Of a DNA stretch of 64,000 nucleotides, positions 28,588 to 37,875 are shown in pieces (the first letter of the stretch is position 1; every line of letters starts with the position of its first letter). This DNA comes from Shewanella salipaludis (GTDB lineage: Bacteria; Pseudomonadota; Gammaproteobacteria; Enterobacterales; Shewanellaceae). Location of the stretch: contig NZ_JAAXYH010000008.1 of assembly GCF_012911865.1 (NCBI RefSeq), forward strand, positions 62,001 through 126,000, written 5' to 3'. Under the pieces are notes generated by a model. It saw only the letters and a list, made by a program, of their open reading frames with translations. It did not search any database and was not told where the DNA came from. The translations under genes and the position numbers were made by a program.

Positions 28588-30099
28588 TTAGTTCTGGATC
28601 ACGGTCGCAGTGTTGAAATCACCGGACTGGGTCACACTTATGCTGTTATTGCTGCCCGTTTGAGATCCTGCCACCAGGTTATCGTTACCCGCTTGGGCTA
28701 TCACTAAGCTGTTGCCATCGCCCTGCACGACAAAGGCCGAATCGGCTTCGCCGCCCACCCAGTTGCCATTACCCGTTTGGGTGATCATGGCGGTGTTTTC
28801 ATCGCCGCCCAGGATAAGATCTATCAGGTTGAGCTCACCCGTTTGTGTCGCTTCGACATCCGTGTTGTCTGTGCCTATGACAGTGATGAGCACCTCGTTA
28901 TCCTTGCCATCCTGTTCGATATCCACTTCGTTGTCGCTGCCCTGAACGTCGGCATAGCCGAAGTTGTCATTGCCTTCGAGGGCGATTTCAATATCGTTAT
29001 CCTCACCTTCGGCGAACGCCGTGATTGTATTGTTGTCGCCGTCGGAGCTCAGGTTGAAACTATTGTCCTCGCCGTACACTCCGAACGTGGTGAAGGCGTT
29101 ATTCCCTTCCTGGTCGAGTGAAATATTGTTTTCATTGCCCCAGATTTGGAATTCGGCCGTATTGTTATTCCCTTCCTGCTCTATGTCCAGGCGGGTATCA
29201 TTGCCCTGGATCTCGGCGATTTTTGTATCGCCTATGATGTTGCCCGTGCCGGCCTGAGTGATTTCTATGTCGTTGTCATTCCCTGTCACCCCGGCCAGAA
29301 AGGCGGTATTGTCTGTGCCGCGTTGACTGATTTCAATCTCGCTATCCGAGCCCGTCATGGCATAGACGAAGCCTGTGTTGTTGTCGCCGGTTTGAGATAT
29401 ATCGAAATGATTGTCGTCACCGGCGGCCCCTTTTACCGCGCCCAAATTGCCGCTGCCTTGCTGATAGACTTCAATATCGTTGTTGTTGCCTATGTTGGGG
29501 GTAATATCGGCTGAAATCATACCCGCGACGTTGTTATCGCCAATTTGGGTGATGCTGCCATCGTTACCTTGGCCCTCAACCCGGAAAACGCCGAAGTTGG
29601 TCGCGCCTTCCTGGTTGATGAGTGCGGTATTGTCATCGCCATTCAGTTCGACGACGCTTTCATTGCGCTGACCGGCCTGGATGACTTCTGCGCTGTTATT
29701 ATCCCCAGCGACTTCTATGCCGGACTCATTGAAATAGTCAGCCTGGGCTACCAGTGTGGTATTGGTGTCGCCGTCGACACTGATCTTGCTGATGTGCCAG
29801 TCATCTGTCTGCGCCACTTCTATCCTGTTAGCCGTGCCTTTGGAGTCTGTGTAGGCTTCCATCCAAACCCCATCTTGTTTGACTGTGGCAGACTGAAAAT
29901 CGCCTTCTTGGTTGATAACGGCGGCATTGAGAATGCCTGTTTGTTTAACATAGGCATCCTGGCCGGCAACCGCCTCTGAGCTATTGGTCGTTTGACTGAT
30001 GCTGGCGCTGTTGGCCGTGCCAGCGAAAGCCGCCGAGCTCATGCCCAATCCAGCCGTGATGGCCAATGCAATCATAGATTTCGTCATAGTTAATTTCAT
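28588..30099 (-). CDS. csgA: Major curlin CsgA-like amyloid subunit, very large
   Basis: At 503 residues this is over three times the size of the Escherichia coli CsgA. After a signal peptide (ITAGLGMSSAAFAG) the whole protein is a run of roughly twenty curlin-type repeats of 22-23 residues with the pattern of isoleucine-x-glutamine, glycine-(D/N)-(D/N)-N, for example ITQAGTGNIIGD and VTQSGDFNTATVIQN at the end. The middle repeats are unusually acidic (NDNDIEITQ, EGEDNDIEIALEGND). It follows csgB by 13 bases in one operon. It should form the fibre subunit, secreted through CsgG. Confidence 0.9.
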   Translation of the reverse strand: MKLTMTKSMIALAITAGLGMSSAAFAGTANSASISQTTNSSEAVAGQDAYVKQTGILNAAVINQEGDFQSATVKQDGVWMEAYTDSKGTANRIEVAQTDDWHISKISVDGDTNTTLVAQADYFNESGIEVAGDNNSAEVIQAGQRNESVVELNGDDNTALINQEGATNFGVFRVEGQGNDGSITQIGDNNVAGMISADITPNIGNNNDIEVYQQGSGNLGAVKGAAGDDNHFDISQTGDNNTGFVYAMTGSDSEIEISQRGTDNTAFLAGVTGNDNDIEITQAGTGNIIGDTKIAEIQGNDTRLDIEQEGNNNTAEFQIWGNENNISLDQEGNNAFTTFGVYGEDNSFNLSSDGDNNTITAFAEGEDNDIEIALEGNDNFGYADVQGSDNEVDIEQDGKDNEVLITVIGTDNTDVEATQTGELNLIDLILGGDENTAMITQTGNGNWVGGEADSAFVVQGDGNSLVIAQAGNDNLVAGSQTGSNNSISVTQSGDFNTATVIQN

Positions 30100-30112
30100 G
30101 GAACATTCCCTG

Positions 30113-30544
30113 TTAATATTGAGTTATTGTAATTTCGGCGCCATCTGCAATCTGTTCTATTGAGAAGCTCGCACTGCCGAGTTGGTTTAATTGCACCAGG
30201 TTGTCATTACCTATCTGGGTAATGGCCGCTTGGTTGCGTATGCCTGCCTGATGCAGCGCTACTCGGTTATTCCCACCGTATTGGGCGACATCTGCTTGGT
30301 TATTGGAGCCCGTTTGCAGCACTGAGGCACTGTTATCATTCCCCGACTGCATGAGAGTGGCGTGATTGAATGAACCGAGTTGGACCAGGCCGATGAGATT
30401 GCCCCGTCCGGAACTTTCGAGAAGTGTTTGCAAGGTGACGGGTAATTCTTGGAACGACCTATTATCTTCTATGTCGGCGGCCGGCGCCTTGGCCGCGCCG
30501 AGCAGCATGAAAACAATAAGTGCAGTGGATGTTAATGTTCGCAC
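30113..30544 (-). CDS. csgB: Minor curlin CsgB-like nucleator
   Basis: The 143-residue protein has a signal peptide and about five curlin repeats (SFNHATLMQSGNDNSASV, QTGSNNQADVAQYGGNNRVA, IRNQAAITQIGNDN). Size and position ahead of the large curlin gene fit the nucleator CsgB. It starts at GTG 30542-30544, supported by AAGGAG 6 bases upstream and the absence of a better ATG. It is the first gene of csgBA on the minus strand. Confidence 0.88.
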   Translation of the reverse strand: MRTLTSTALIVFMLLGAAKAPAADIEDNRSFQELPVTLQTLLESSGRGNLIGLVQLGSFNHATLMQSGNDNSASVLQTGSNNQADVAQYGGNNRVALHQAGIRNQAAITQIGNDNLVQLNQLGSASFSIEQIADGAEITITQY

Positions 30545-31025
30545 TCGACACTCCTTATCTTGGTTTGAACCGCTAAGATCATTTATTGCTAACCTGCCTT
30601 AGCCTGTGAGTTCTGCTCAACTCGAGCCAGGAAACTCCCGTCCCGGGTCAAGCTAACAACTCAAGTTACAGGCATATTAAATTGTCACAATCGGAAGAAA
30701 GTCTATTTATGCCGAACGGGAGTCAGACCCAGAGTATAGAAATTAATAATGTGGTTTATTATTGTTTTATATGGTTTTTATCTTTTATTTTTCCATTCCC
30801 TGGTGTTTGTTTGCCACATTTCTAGCGCCATCGGCCTAGTAGTAAGGTTGTAAAAAATGTTAACAGCCTTTTAATTTCTCTGGGCGTGTGGCAACAATCT
30901 CTGTCGTGCAGAAACGTCGGATTTTCACGCTGTGGCCGTTATGGTGAGTATGCAATGCCAGCTCCAGCTGCACAGGGAAGTGGTTCCGGGACCGTGATAT
31001 CAGGGATTGAATAGGAAGTGAGAAT
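30545..31025. other. Divergent control region between csgBA and the subtilisin gene
   Basis: The 480-base stretch has no gene. A very AT-rich block (about 30740-30800) is the likely place for both promoters and for CsgD binding to csgBA, but I could not identify an exact site. A good ribosome site, AGGAAGTGAG, precedes the protease ATG at 31026. Confidence 0.5.
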
Positions 31026-33539
31026 ATGTTGAATAAATTGTCACCGTTGGCGCTTGCCATAGCAGGCATCTTGGCTGTTTCGACCGCGCCAGTACAGGCG
31101 AAGGTGGCTAACGGCCACGAATACATAAAAGACTCCATGATCGTTGTTTTTAAAGATAATGCCACCGAGCCAGAGCGTATGTCGGCCCGGCGTTTGGTCA
31201 GGGGCACCATGAGGGATGCGAATGCTGACGGTGTCGATGATAAATTCTCCCGTTTATTGAATGGCAAGCTGGCACGCCTGTCGCTGCGCTCCGGCTCGAA
31301 TGTTGAGCAAGCCATTAAAATGATCAGTCAGCATCCGGCGGTGAAATATGCCGAGCCTAACTATCTGGTCCGCGCCATAGGGACACCAGATGATCCCGAC
31401 TTTGTGTCGCTGTGGGGGATGCATAACACGGGGCAAAATGGCGGGACGGCCGGTGCCGATATAGATGCGGTTGAGGCCTGGGATATCACCACGGGTGATG
31501 CCTCAGTTGTGGTAGGGGTGATAGATACCGGGGTGGATTACAATCATCCGGATCTTGCGGCCAATATCTGGACCAACCCCAATGAAATTCCGGGAAATGG
31601 GATAGATGATGACGGTAACGGAGTCATAGACGATGTTCATGGCTACAGCGCAGTCAACAATAATGGTGATCCCATGGATGGCAACGGCCATGGTACCCAT
31701 GTGTCTGGCACCATAGGTGCCAGGGGCAACAATGGTGTCGGTGTGGTGGGGGTCAACTGGGACGTGTCTATCGTCGCCTGCCAATTCCTCGATGCCGGTG
31801 GTTCGGGCTCGACTGCGGATGCCATTGCCTGTATCGATTACATGACAGATCTCAAGCTGAATCATGGCGTCGACATCAAGGCGACCAATAACTCCTGGGG
31901 TGGCGGTGGTTTCAGCCAGGCATTGAAGGATGCGATCGAATCCGCCGGTGATGCGGGGATCCTCTTCTTCGCGGCGGCAGGCAATGATGCGGTAGACAAT
32001 GATGCCAACCCGCATTATCCATCCAGCTATGACTCCGACGCCGTCATGTCCATTGCCAGTACCGATCGTAATGACAACATGTCCAGCTTCTCCCAATGGG
32101 GTTTGACCAGTGTCGACATGGGCGCACCGGGCACGGCTATCCTCTCGACGACGCCGGGCAATACTTACTCGACCTATTCTGGTACTTCGATGGCGACCCC
32201 ACATATGACGGGCGCCGCCGCCTTGGTTTGGTCCATCAATCCGGATCTCTCCCCGCTGGAGATGAAGCAACTGTTGATGGACTCGGGCGATGCCAACGCG
32301 GCGCTGACGGGAAAAACCGTTGCCGGCACGCGCTTGAACCTGGCCAAGGCGTTGGAGCTGGCCGATCCTGCTCCAGGTTATCGTTTCAGCGTGACTCCCA
32401 TGTCACAAACGATCGAAGCCGGTGCTAACACAAGCTACAGCTTCAGTGTCGGCAGCATCGCCGGCTGGAATGCGTCAGTCGCCCTGAGTGTGGCAGTGTC
32501 ACCCGCCCTCGAGGGCGTGTCCCTATCCACAGACTCGGTGGTTGCGGGGGACAGCTTCACAGTCGACGTCACGACGGCCGCGACTACCCCCTGGGGAGAT
32601 TATCGCATTACCGTTTCGGGGGACGATGGCAGTCTCCAGAAACAACAAGCAGTTTCGCTCAGTGTCTTACCTCAAGGCATTACAGACTTCACTTATGGCA
32701 ACGACGATGCCGTCGCGATTCCGGATAATGATGCCACTGGCATCGTGAGTGAGATAGAGGTCGCCGATGACGTGCAGATCTTCGGTGTTAATGCCGACGT
32801 GAACATCAGTCATAGCTGGATTGGCGATCTCGTGGTCAGACTCAGATCTCCGACAGGAATCGAGGCTGTGCTGCACGACCGTGCCGGCGGCAATGCCGAT
32901 GACTTAGTGCAAGCCTGGGATTTGAGCGTTTTTAACGGTGAAATGGCCAAAGGCACCTGGACCCTCTCCGTCAGCGATCATGTGGGCGCGGATACGGGAA
33001 CATTGAATAGCTGGGGCATGGTGATCTCTGGGTTGGGTGATGCTGCGCCTTCGGTGCCGGTAGCGAGTTTCGACTATCGTCTGGATGGCTTGGATGTGGT
33101 TTTCACCAACAGCAGCACAGACAGGGATGACGACATAGTCGGTTACAGCTGGGACTTCGGCGATGACTCTGTGTCATCTGAGATGAACCCAACCCATGCT
33201 TATGCCATGGCGGGCAGCTATAGGGTGACCCTGACGGTCACGGATGCCGAAGGCAATACCGATGCCGCCAGCTCGCAACTCGAGGTATTTGAACACAGCA
33301 TAAGTGTCGCCGTGGCTCAGGCCAAGCTGTCTCGCCGTGGCAGCGCCCTGGTCGATTTGATCTGGGATGGGGCCTCTGGCGAGTCGGTGGCGATTTACCG
33401 TGATGGTGAAATGGTAGCGACCACGGCCAACGATAGCCGTTACCGGGATCGCTTTACCGATGCAGCCGCCGCCGTCGAGTATAAAATCTGTGAAGTAACG
33501 ACGAGCCTGTGCTCTCAACCCGTGACCGCACGCTTCTGA
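31026..33539 (+). CDS. Secreted subtilisin-like (S8) protease with P and PKD domains
   Basis: The 837-residue protein has a signal peptide (ending PVQAKV), an inhibitor-type propeptide (SMIVVFKDNAT to PAVKYAEPNYLV), and an S8 catalytic domain with Asp167 (VIDTGVDYNHPD), His222 (GHGTHVSG), oxyanion Asn320 (AAAGND) and Ser388 (GTSMATPH). Behind it come a strand-rich linker, a proprotein convertase P domain at about 550-675 (VNISHSWIGDLVVRLRSPTG), a PKD domain at about 680-760 (YSWDFGDDS) and a short C-terminal domain. It is expected to be exported and to degrade proteins outside. It lies divergent from csgBA with its own terminator. Confidence 0.93.
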   Translation: MLNKLSPLALAIAGILAVSTAPVQAKVANGHEYIKDSMIVVFKDNATEPERMSARRLVRGTMRDANADGVDDKFSRLLNGKLARLSLRSGSNVEQAIKMISQHPAVKYAEPNYLVRAIGTPDDPDFVSLWGMHNTGQNGGTAGADIDAVEAWDITTGDASVVVGVIDTGVDYNHPDLAANIWTNPNEIPGNGIDDDGNGVIDDVHGYSAVNNNGDPMDGNGHGTHVSGTIGARGNNGVGVVGVNWDVSIVACQFLDAGGSGSTADAIACIDYMTDLKLNHGVDIKATNNSWGGGGFSQALKDAIESAGDAGILFFAAAGNDAVDNDANPHYPSSYDSDAVMSIASTDRNDNMSSFSQWGLTSVDMGAPGTAILSTTPGNTYSTYSGTSMATPHMTGAAALVWSINPDLSPLEMKQLLMDSGDANAALTGKTVAGTRLNLAKALELADPAPGYRFSVTPMSQTIEAGANTSYSFSVGSIAGWNASVALSVAVSPALEGVSLSTDSVVAGDSFTVDVTTAATTPWGDYRITVSGDDGSLQKQQAVSLSVLPQGITDFTYGNDDAVAIPDNDATGIVSEIEVADDVQIFGVNADVNISHSWIGDLVVRLRSPTGIEAVLHDRAGGNADDLVQAWDLSVFNGEMAKGTWTLSVSDHVGADTGTLNSWGMVISGLGDAAPSVPVASFDYRLDGLDVVFTNSSTDRDDDIVGYSWDFGDDSVSSEMNPTHAYAMAGSYRVTLTVTDAEGNTDAASSQLEVFEHSISVAVAQAKLSRRGSALVDLIWDGASGESVAIYRDGEMVATTANDSRYRDRFTDAAAAVEYKICEVTTSLCSQPVTARF

Positions 33540-33560
33540 TTAAGCATGCGCCTCTTCTTT

Positions 33561-33589
33561 AGCGGCCTCAGGGCCGCTTTTTTTTTTTT
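33561..33589 (+). terminator. Rho-independent terminator after the protease gene
   Basis: AGCGGCC (33561-33567), loop TCAG and GGCCGCT (33572-33578) with a run of about twelve T residues. Confidence 0.93.
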
Positions 33590-33756
33590 ATCTCAATCAT
33601 CGGGGCCGTGGTTTGGCTCATGGCTTGAGCTGGCTCAAGCCATTTTAGCCCGATGCGGGCTTGGCAGCCGAGTCGCTTGGTTGAGGCGGCAGTATTGTCG
33701 CTGAAGTCGAAGCCGTCGCCCTAAGAGGCACAATGGCCGCATGTCGCCAGCCTGTG

Positions 33757-34545
33757 TCAGTGTTTGGCGGGTTTTTGTTTGTACCAGATCCAGAAACCGC
33801 TGAGGCTGACCAGCAACAGGGCCAGGGCGAAGAGATCCCAGATCCAGACGCTGGTGGCACCCAAGAGGCGACCGCTGTGGAGATCCAGCAACACACGTTC
33901 CCAATTGAGATTGGCACCTCGGGCATTCTGGACGAGCTCAGGGGAGGCCGCTGCCAATGGCGTCGCCCAGGCTATGGGGGCCAGGGGCATGGCTTGCACC
34001 CAGTCGATGAGCTGGTCATCGCTCTGATAGTAGCCTTTTGGGGTCCTGAGCCAGACTTGTTGCTCACCTATCACGGCGAGAGCCTGGAGCTCCTGGGGTA
34101 AGCCTGTGCTGGCGTTCTGGGTTTCCAGCAGCCGCCCCTGGTTGTCGAATAGGTACAGTTGGTTGGCATCTATCGCCAGTATGAGTTCCCCAAGGCGGGC
34201 GGCACTGATGAGCCGGGTCTGGGTTTCCAACAACAAGGCTTTGCCGTGCCAGAGCTGCTTGTCTGTGATGAGCAGGGGCGCCGCGCCTGTGCCAAATTGC
34301 GCCACATGGTTCGGAACCTGGATGCCATAATAATCCAGCAGCCAGCCTTGATGGACTTGTTTTTGGGCGAGATTGAAATCCTGGCTATGGTTGATGGCGA
34401 CTCCCGTGAGGGTCAACAGCAGCACGAACAGCACGCTGACTATGCCAAGACGCCGATGCCAGGGCCGCAGTTGACGCAAGATTCTGATGCGTAAGCTTTT
34501 CTGCCTCGAGGCTCTATGGGTTGCGTCCAGGTGTTTTCGGATCAT
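33757..34545 (-). CDS. PepSY-associated membrane protein
   Basis: The 262-residue protein has an N-terminal membrane segment (RRLGIVSVLFVLLLTLTGVAINH) with the arginine- and histidine-flanked form typical of PepSY_TM proteins, a periplasmic domain of about 170 residues, and a C-terminal membrane segment (WIWDLFALALLLVSLSGFWIWYK). Family members sit in systems that move electrons across the inner membrane to reduce ferric complexes or flavins. The gene overlaps no neighbour and is 9 bases downstream of the FMN-binding protein gene, so the two are an operon. The exact role is inferred. Confidence 0.85.
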   Translation of the reverse strand: MIRKHLDATHRASRQKSLRIRILRQLRPWHRRLGIVSVLFVLLLTLTGVAINHSQDFNLAQKQVHQGWLLDYYGIQVPNHVAQFGTGAAPLLITDKQLWHGKALLLETQTRLISAARLGELILAIDANQLYLFDNQGRLLETQNASTGLPQELQALAVIGEQQVWLRTPKGYYQSDDQLIDWVQAMPLAPIAWATPLAAASPELVQNARGANLNWERVLLDLHSGRLLGATSVWIWDLFALALLLVSLSGFWIWYKQKPAKH

Positions 34546-34554
34546 AGATTACTT

Positions 34555-35127
34555 TTATGTTTGGGGGATCTGGCTGTTCAGGTAAAGGGCGATGCGCGAG
34601 AGCTTGGTTAAGGCTCTGACGGACAAGGTGGCGCCGGTGATACCGTCTATATGCCTATCGAGTTGCAATTCCTGGGTTAGTCTGGCGGATTTAAACTGAT
34701 CAGTAAAGAAGTCATGGCGCACTTCGTCGCCGCGGCTCTCACGATAGATGAGCACCTTGGTCTGAACTATCTGCTGGTCGCGAATGTGGATGCCGACCGT
34801 GATGGGAGATTCCTTGCCGATTTCTTCCAAAATCCACACAGTATCTTGCCCTCGCTGCCAATAGCGCAAGCGCAGCTTGTTATAGTCGTGGGCCAAGATC
34901 GAGGCCATGACGGCTTTGTTGTCGTCCGTTAACCAGAGCAGCTTGGGTTTGGGGATGCGCTGGGTTAATCCTGGCTCGCCGGTTGCCGGGGGATTAAGGG
35001 GTTCATTAAAGGCGTGGGCTATGAAGTCTTCGTTGCTTTGATAGACATCGGCCCGGACGGGCAAACAGAGAAAAATGGCACTCAGGCCCGAGACCAACAA
35101 GAGGGTACGGATAAAGGCTGATGTCAT
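34555..35127 (-). CDS. FMN-binding domain protein (covalent flavin site)
   Basis: The 190-residue protein has a signal peptide and a C-terminal FMN-binding domain with DGITGATLS, which matches the motif that carries covalently bound FMN on the threonine. This marks an extracytoplasmic electron carrier. Together with the PepSY protein it could form a transmembrane electron path like those of ferric or flavin-based reductases. ATG 35127 follows GAGG at 6 bases; an upstream GTG at 35139 is less likely. Confidence 0.9.
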   Translation of the reverse strand: MTSAFIRTLLLVSGLSAIFLCLPVRADVYQSNEDFIAHAFNEPLNPPATGEPGLTQRIPKPKLLWLTDDNKAVMASILAHDYNKLRLRYWQRGQDTVWILEEIGKESPITVGIHIRDQQIVQTKVLIYRESRGDEVRHDFFTDQFKSARLTQELQLDRHIDGITGATLSVRALTKLSRIALYLNSQIPQT

Positions 35128-35225
35128 CGAGGTCCTCACTTAGCCTATGGAATAAACGGGGGCCAATCTGGCCCCCGGTTAACTCGAGTGTCCTTGTCAG
35201 GACAAGTGGCTAAACCGCCGGCGGG

Positions 35226-36398
35226 TTAGAACTGGTAACCCACTCCCAGGTTAAAGCCGTCGGCGTCTTTAGCGCCACCCACGATTTCGTAGTCGGCCTT
35301 GAAGACCACGTTCTCATGCAACCAGTAGTTTACACCGAAATTGGTCTGGGTCACTTCTGTGTCGTTGCCGTTACCCGCTTCGTTATCCCACTCGTTGTAG
35401 CGGGCGAAGATGCCGACTTTTTCGTTGAAGCGATAGGCTGGCTCTATGTAGAAACCTTTCTGTTTGTCACGGCCCAGGGCTTCGGCGGCGGCATTGTCTA
35501 TATCCCACTGGGCATACAGGGCTTTAACCGTGAAGTTTTGGATGCTGTAGATGGCGTGGGCGCTGAACAGGGTGGCAGAGGCAGAGTCGGCCAGGCTGCT
35601 CTGGGCAATGTCAGACTGATACTGCAGCGTGGCAGCCAGTTCCAGGCCAGGGACCGCAGTGTATTTCACCCGGCCTGTGTAGGCCAGATCCTCGGCGGCG
35701 GCTTCAGATACCTTTTGGCGACCGCCACGTACCTTGAAATCTTCTCCTACTTTCAGACCCGAGGTTACGGCTGCATCGAATGCCAGGCCTGGAGCCGCCT
35801 TGACGTTCAGCGCCAGACCGCCTTCCCACCAAGTGACGGGCAGGATGTTTTTCTCGACCGGGTTACGCTCAACACCGTAGAAGGCAGGTGGCTCGTGGGT
35901 TTCGTTCATGATACCCACAGGCATCAGGAAGAGACCGGCTTTACCCGTCAGGCTGTCGCTGAAATCATGTTCTATATAGGCCTGTTCCAACTCGACTTCA
36001 CCTGCGTCTTCTTCCTTGTGAGAGGCGATAACGTGTTCGACTTCCAGTTCGGAGAAGAAACGTGTCTTGTCGTTGAACTCATGACCGAAGAACAGCACGA
36101 AGCGATGGAAATCCATCTCTTTCTTGTCTGTGTCATTGAGGTTGTTATGTATGTTGTTGTAGTGCAGTTCGCCGTAACCGCCTATGTTAGTGGCGCTCTT
36201 GGTCGATGCGCTTGCCTCGACCACATCGGCAGTCTGTTCGACGCGCTGTTCTGTGGCTTCCAGACGCTTCTCTAAGTCTTTCAGTACCTTCTGTTGCTGC
36301 GCTATGATCTTGCGCAGTTCCTGAGTTTCCTCGGAAGCCATGGCCTGGTGGCTGGCAAACAGGCCAAGCAGTGCGGTAGCTAGCAGTGTCTTCTTCAT
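35226..36398 (-). CDS. Outer-membrane porin, phosphate-selective (OprO/OprP)-like
   Basis: The 390-residue protein has a signal peptide (MKKTLLATALLGLFASHQAM), a short coiled coil (IAQQQKVLKDLEKRLEATEQ) at the start of the mature chain as seen in trimeric porins, then a beta-barrel of aromatic strands that ends NLGVGYQF. It resembles the OprO/OprP type of anion porin. Two adjacent ATGs (36399-36401 and 36396-36398) exist. It is likely the first gene of a unit with the FMN-binding and PepSY genes, and a Fur-like box upstream suggests iron control. Confidence 0.85.
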   Translation of the reverse strand: MKKTLLATALLGLFASHQAMASEETQELRKIIAQQQKVLKDLEKRLEATEQRVEQTADVVEASASTKSATNIGGYGELHYNNIHNNLNDTDKKEMDFHRFVLFFGHEFNDKTRFFSELEVEHVIASHKEEDAGEVELEQAYIEHDFSDSLTGKAGLFLMPVGIMNETHEPPAFYGVERNPVEKNILPVTWWEGGLALNVKAAPGLAFDAAVTSGLKVGEDFKVRGGRQKVSEAAAEDLAYTGRVKYTAVPGLELAATLQYQSDIAQSSLADSASATLFSAHAIYSIQNFTVKALYAQWDIDNAAAEALGRDKQKGFYIEPAYRFNEKVGIFARYNEWDNEAGNGNDTEVTQTNFGVNYWLHENVVFKADYEIVGGAKDADGFNLGVGYQF

Positions 36399-36466
36399 CA
36401 TATATCCCCGATTATTTTTGTAAGTCTTGTGTAAATTTGTGCAGGATTTTACCAATTGATTCGAGT

Positions 36467-36485
36467 AATGCAAATAATTCGCATT
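36467..36485 (-). promoter_or_regulatory. Fur-box-like palindrome upstream of the porin gene
   Basis: AATGCAAAT-A-ATTCGCATT is a 9-1-9 palindrome with one mismatch per arm and fits the 7-1-7 Fur pattern TGATAAT-N-ATTATCA in layout. It lies 68 bases before the porin start. If real, the porin, FMN-binding and PepSY genes would be iron-regulated. Confidence 0.6.
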
Positions 36486-36857
36486 TATTTTTGATTTATA
36501 TCAAAGATGCTGAGCTCGGCGTCGCCGGCCATGGAGGACAGAACCCACGGGGAGCCGGAGCTAAGATTCTGAATGGCAAGTTAAATGCCGGATGAATACT
36601 AAATGAATGCTAAATGAAAGCAGCCAATCACAGGTGCCGGGGCAGTTAAAGCTAGCACTTCTGAAGTGCCGTGGCTTGTCAGCGTCGCAGCCGAGCCGGC
36701 GATTGGCATCTTGTGGCCATTTGGATGAACGAGAATGGCCGAGCCGCTATCTGCTCCCGAATCGAGTCATAGGATGAGTATTTGGTCGAAATTAGGGTAA
36801 ACTGCGGGCTCATTTTGTCATCAGCTCCCATGCAGAGTCACCATAGATAGAGTAAAT
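36486..36857. other. Intergenic stretch between the porin and DUF3581 genes
   Basis: Divergent control region with no supported gene. A small direct repeat CTAAATGAA occurs near 36600-36620. No confident promoter was found. Confidence 0.45.
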
Positions 36858-37559
36858 ATGTTTTTAGCGCCTTATTTTTCCAAACAAGATCAGACACTCG
36901 CGGTTTCAGCACAGCAAGCCAGCGATTTCGCCAAGAAAATTGCCCAGGACTTTAATCCTATTCACGATGTCGGCGCCAAACGTTTCTGTGTGCCCGGTGA
37001 CTTGTTGTTTTCCCTGGTCTTGACCCAATACGGCCTGAGCCAGAAGATGCGTTTCAGTTTTGCCGGCATGGTGGGTGATGGCGTCGAGCTGATCTTCCCC
37101 GAGACGGTCGCCGACAGTTTCTCTATTTGTGACAGGCGCGACAAGACCTATTTGCATGTCGAGCGTCACGGCGACATCAGCCGCTGCGATGCCCAGACCG
37201 AAGCCTTCATCCGCAGCTATGTGGCCTTCTCGGGACTGAACTTCATCCATATCCTGGTGCCCATGATGAAACAGCACCAGGTGATGATCAATCCGGATCG
37301 TCCCCTGGTGATCTACGAGAGCATGTCATTCGATCTCACCACCCTGGATTTTGTCGACGTCAGCCTGTCCCTGGTGGATCAAGAGCTGAAAATCGACGGC
37401 AAGCGTGGCGACGTGACCCTGACATTCGAACTCCACAGCGGTGATACCTTGGTCGGCACAGGGGTGAAGACCCTGGTGATGAGCGGCCTGCGTCCCTATG
37501 AGGAAGACAAGGCACAACAGATGTGTGCCCAGTACGAATCCTACCGTGACGCCTTCTAA
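36858..37559 (+). CDS. DUF3581 protein (hotdog-like fold predicted)
   Basis: The 233-residue protein matches DUF3581, a family common in Shewanella and Vibrio. Its layout, with FNPIHDVGAKRFCVPGDLLF near residue 33 and conserved segments such as MRFSFAGMVGDGVELIFPE, resembles MaoC-like hotdog proteins that carry an (F/Y)NPIH-type motif for acyl-CoA-like substrates. No function has been proved as far as I know. It is a single-gene unit, ended by a strong hairpin at 37591-37614. Confidence 0.85.
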   Translation: MFLAPYFSKQDQTLAVSAQQASDFAKKIAQDFNPIHDVGAKRFCVPGDLLFSLVLTQYGLSQKMRFSFAGMVGDGVELIFPETVADSFSICDRRDKTYLHVERHGDISRCDAQTEAFIRSYVAFSGLNFIHILVPMMKQHQVMINPDRPLVIYESMSFDLTTLDFVDVSLSLVDQELKIDGKRGDVTLTFELHSGDTLVGTGVKTLVMSGLRPYEEDKAQQMCAQYESYRDAF

Positions 37560-37590
37560 GCCGGCGCATTGACCGCCTGAGAGCAGATCC

Positions 37591-37614
37591 CAGGGCATAG
37601 CCGACTATGCCCTG
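37591..37614 (+). terminator. Hairpin downstream of the DUF3581 gene
   Basis: CAGGGCATAG (37591-37600), loop CCGA and CTATGCCCTG (37605-37614) pair perfectly over 10 bp. No T run follows, so it may be a protective end or a weak terminator. Confidence 0.6.
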
Positions 37615-37804
37615 TGTTCCTTCCCCATTCCCCTGTCGCCGTCATGGCATAAGCTTAGGTGCCGAAGCCTGCATTGCCGCCCCCGTACTTGCTTGACTGA
37701 ATCCCCCCGACAGCCATCCCAGGATGAGCCTAAGTATTTGGCTGTTCTGACATTCCTTAATTTTGCCATGGCGTTTGAACAAAGGGGATCCCTGAACTAC
37801 CTTT

Positions 37805-37838
37805 GAACACTCGGCATCGTATTGGCTGCCGGGTGTTC
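37805..37838 (+). promoter_or_regulatory. Inverted repeat ahead of the ThDP enzyme gene
   Basis: GAACACTCGGCA (37805-37816) and TGCCGGGTGTTC (37827-37838) are complementary over 12 positions with one T-G pair, around a 10-base loop. It ends 37 bases before the start codon and could be an operator or a leader hairpin. Confidence 0.5.
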
Positions 37839-37875
37839 ACCCCTCACATTTGGCTCGCTTTTAAGGATGAAAGTT

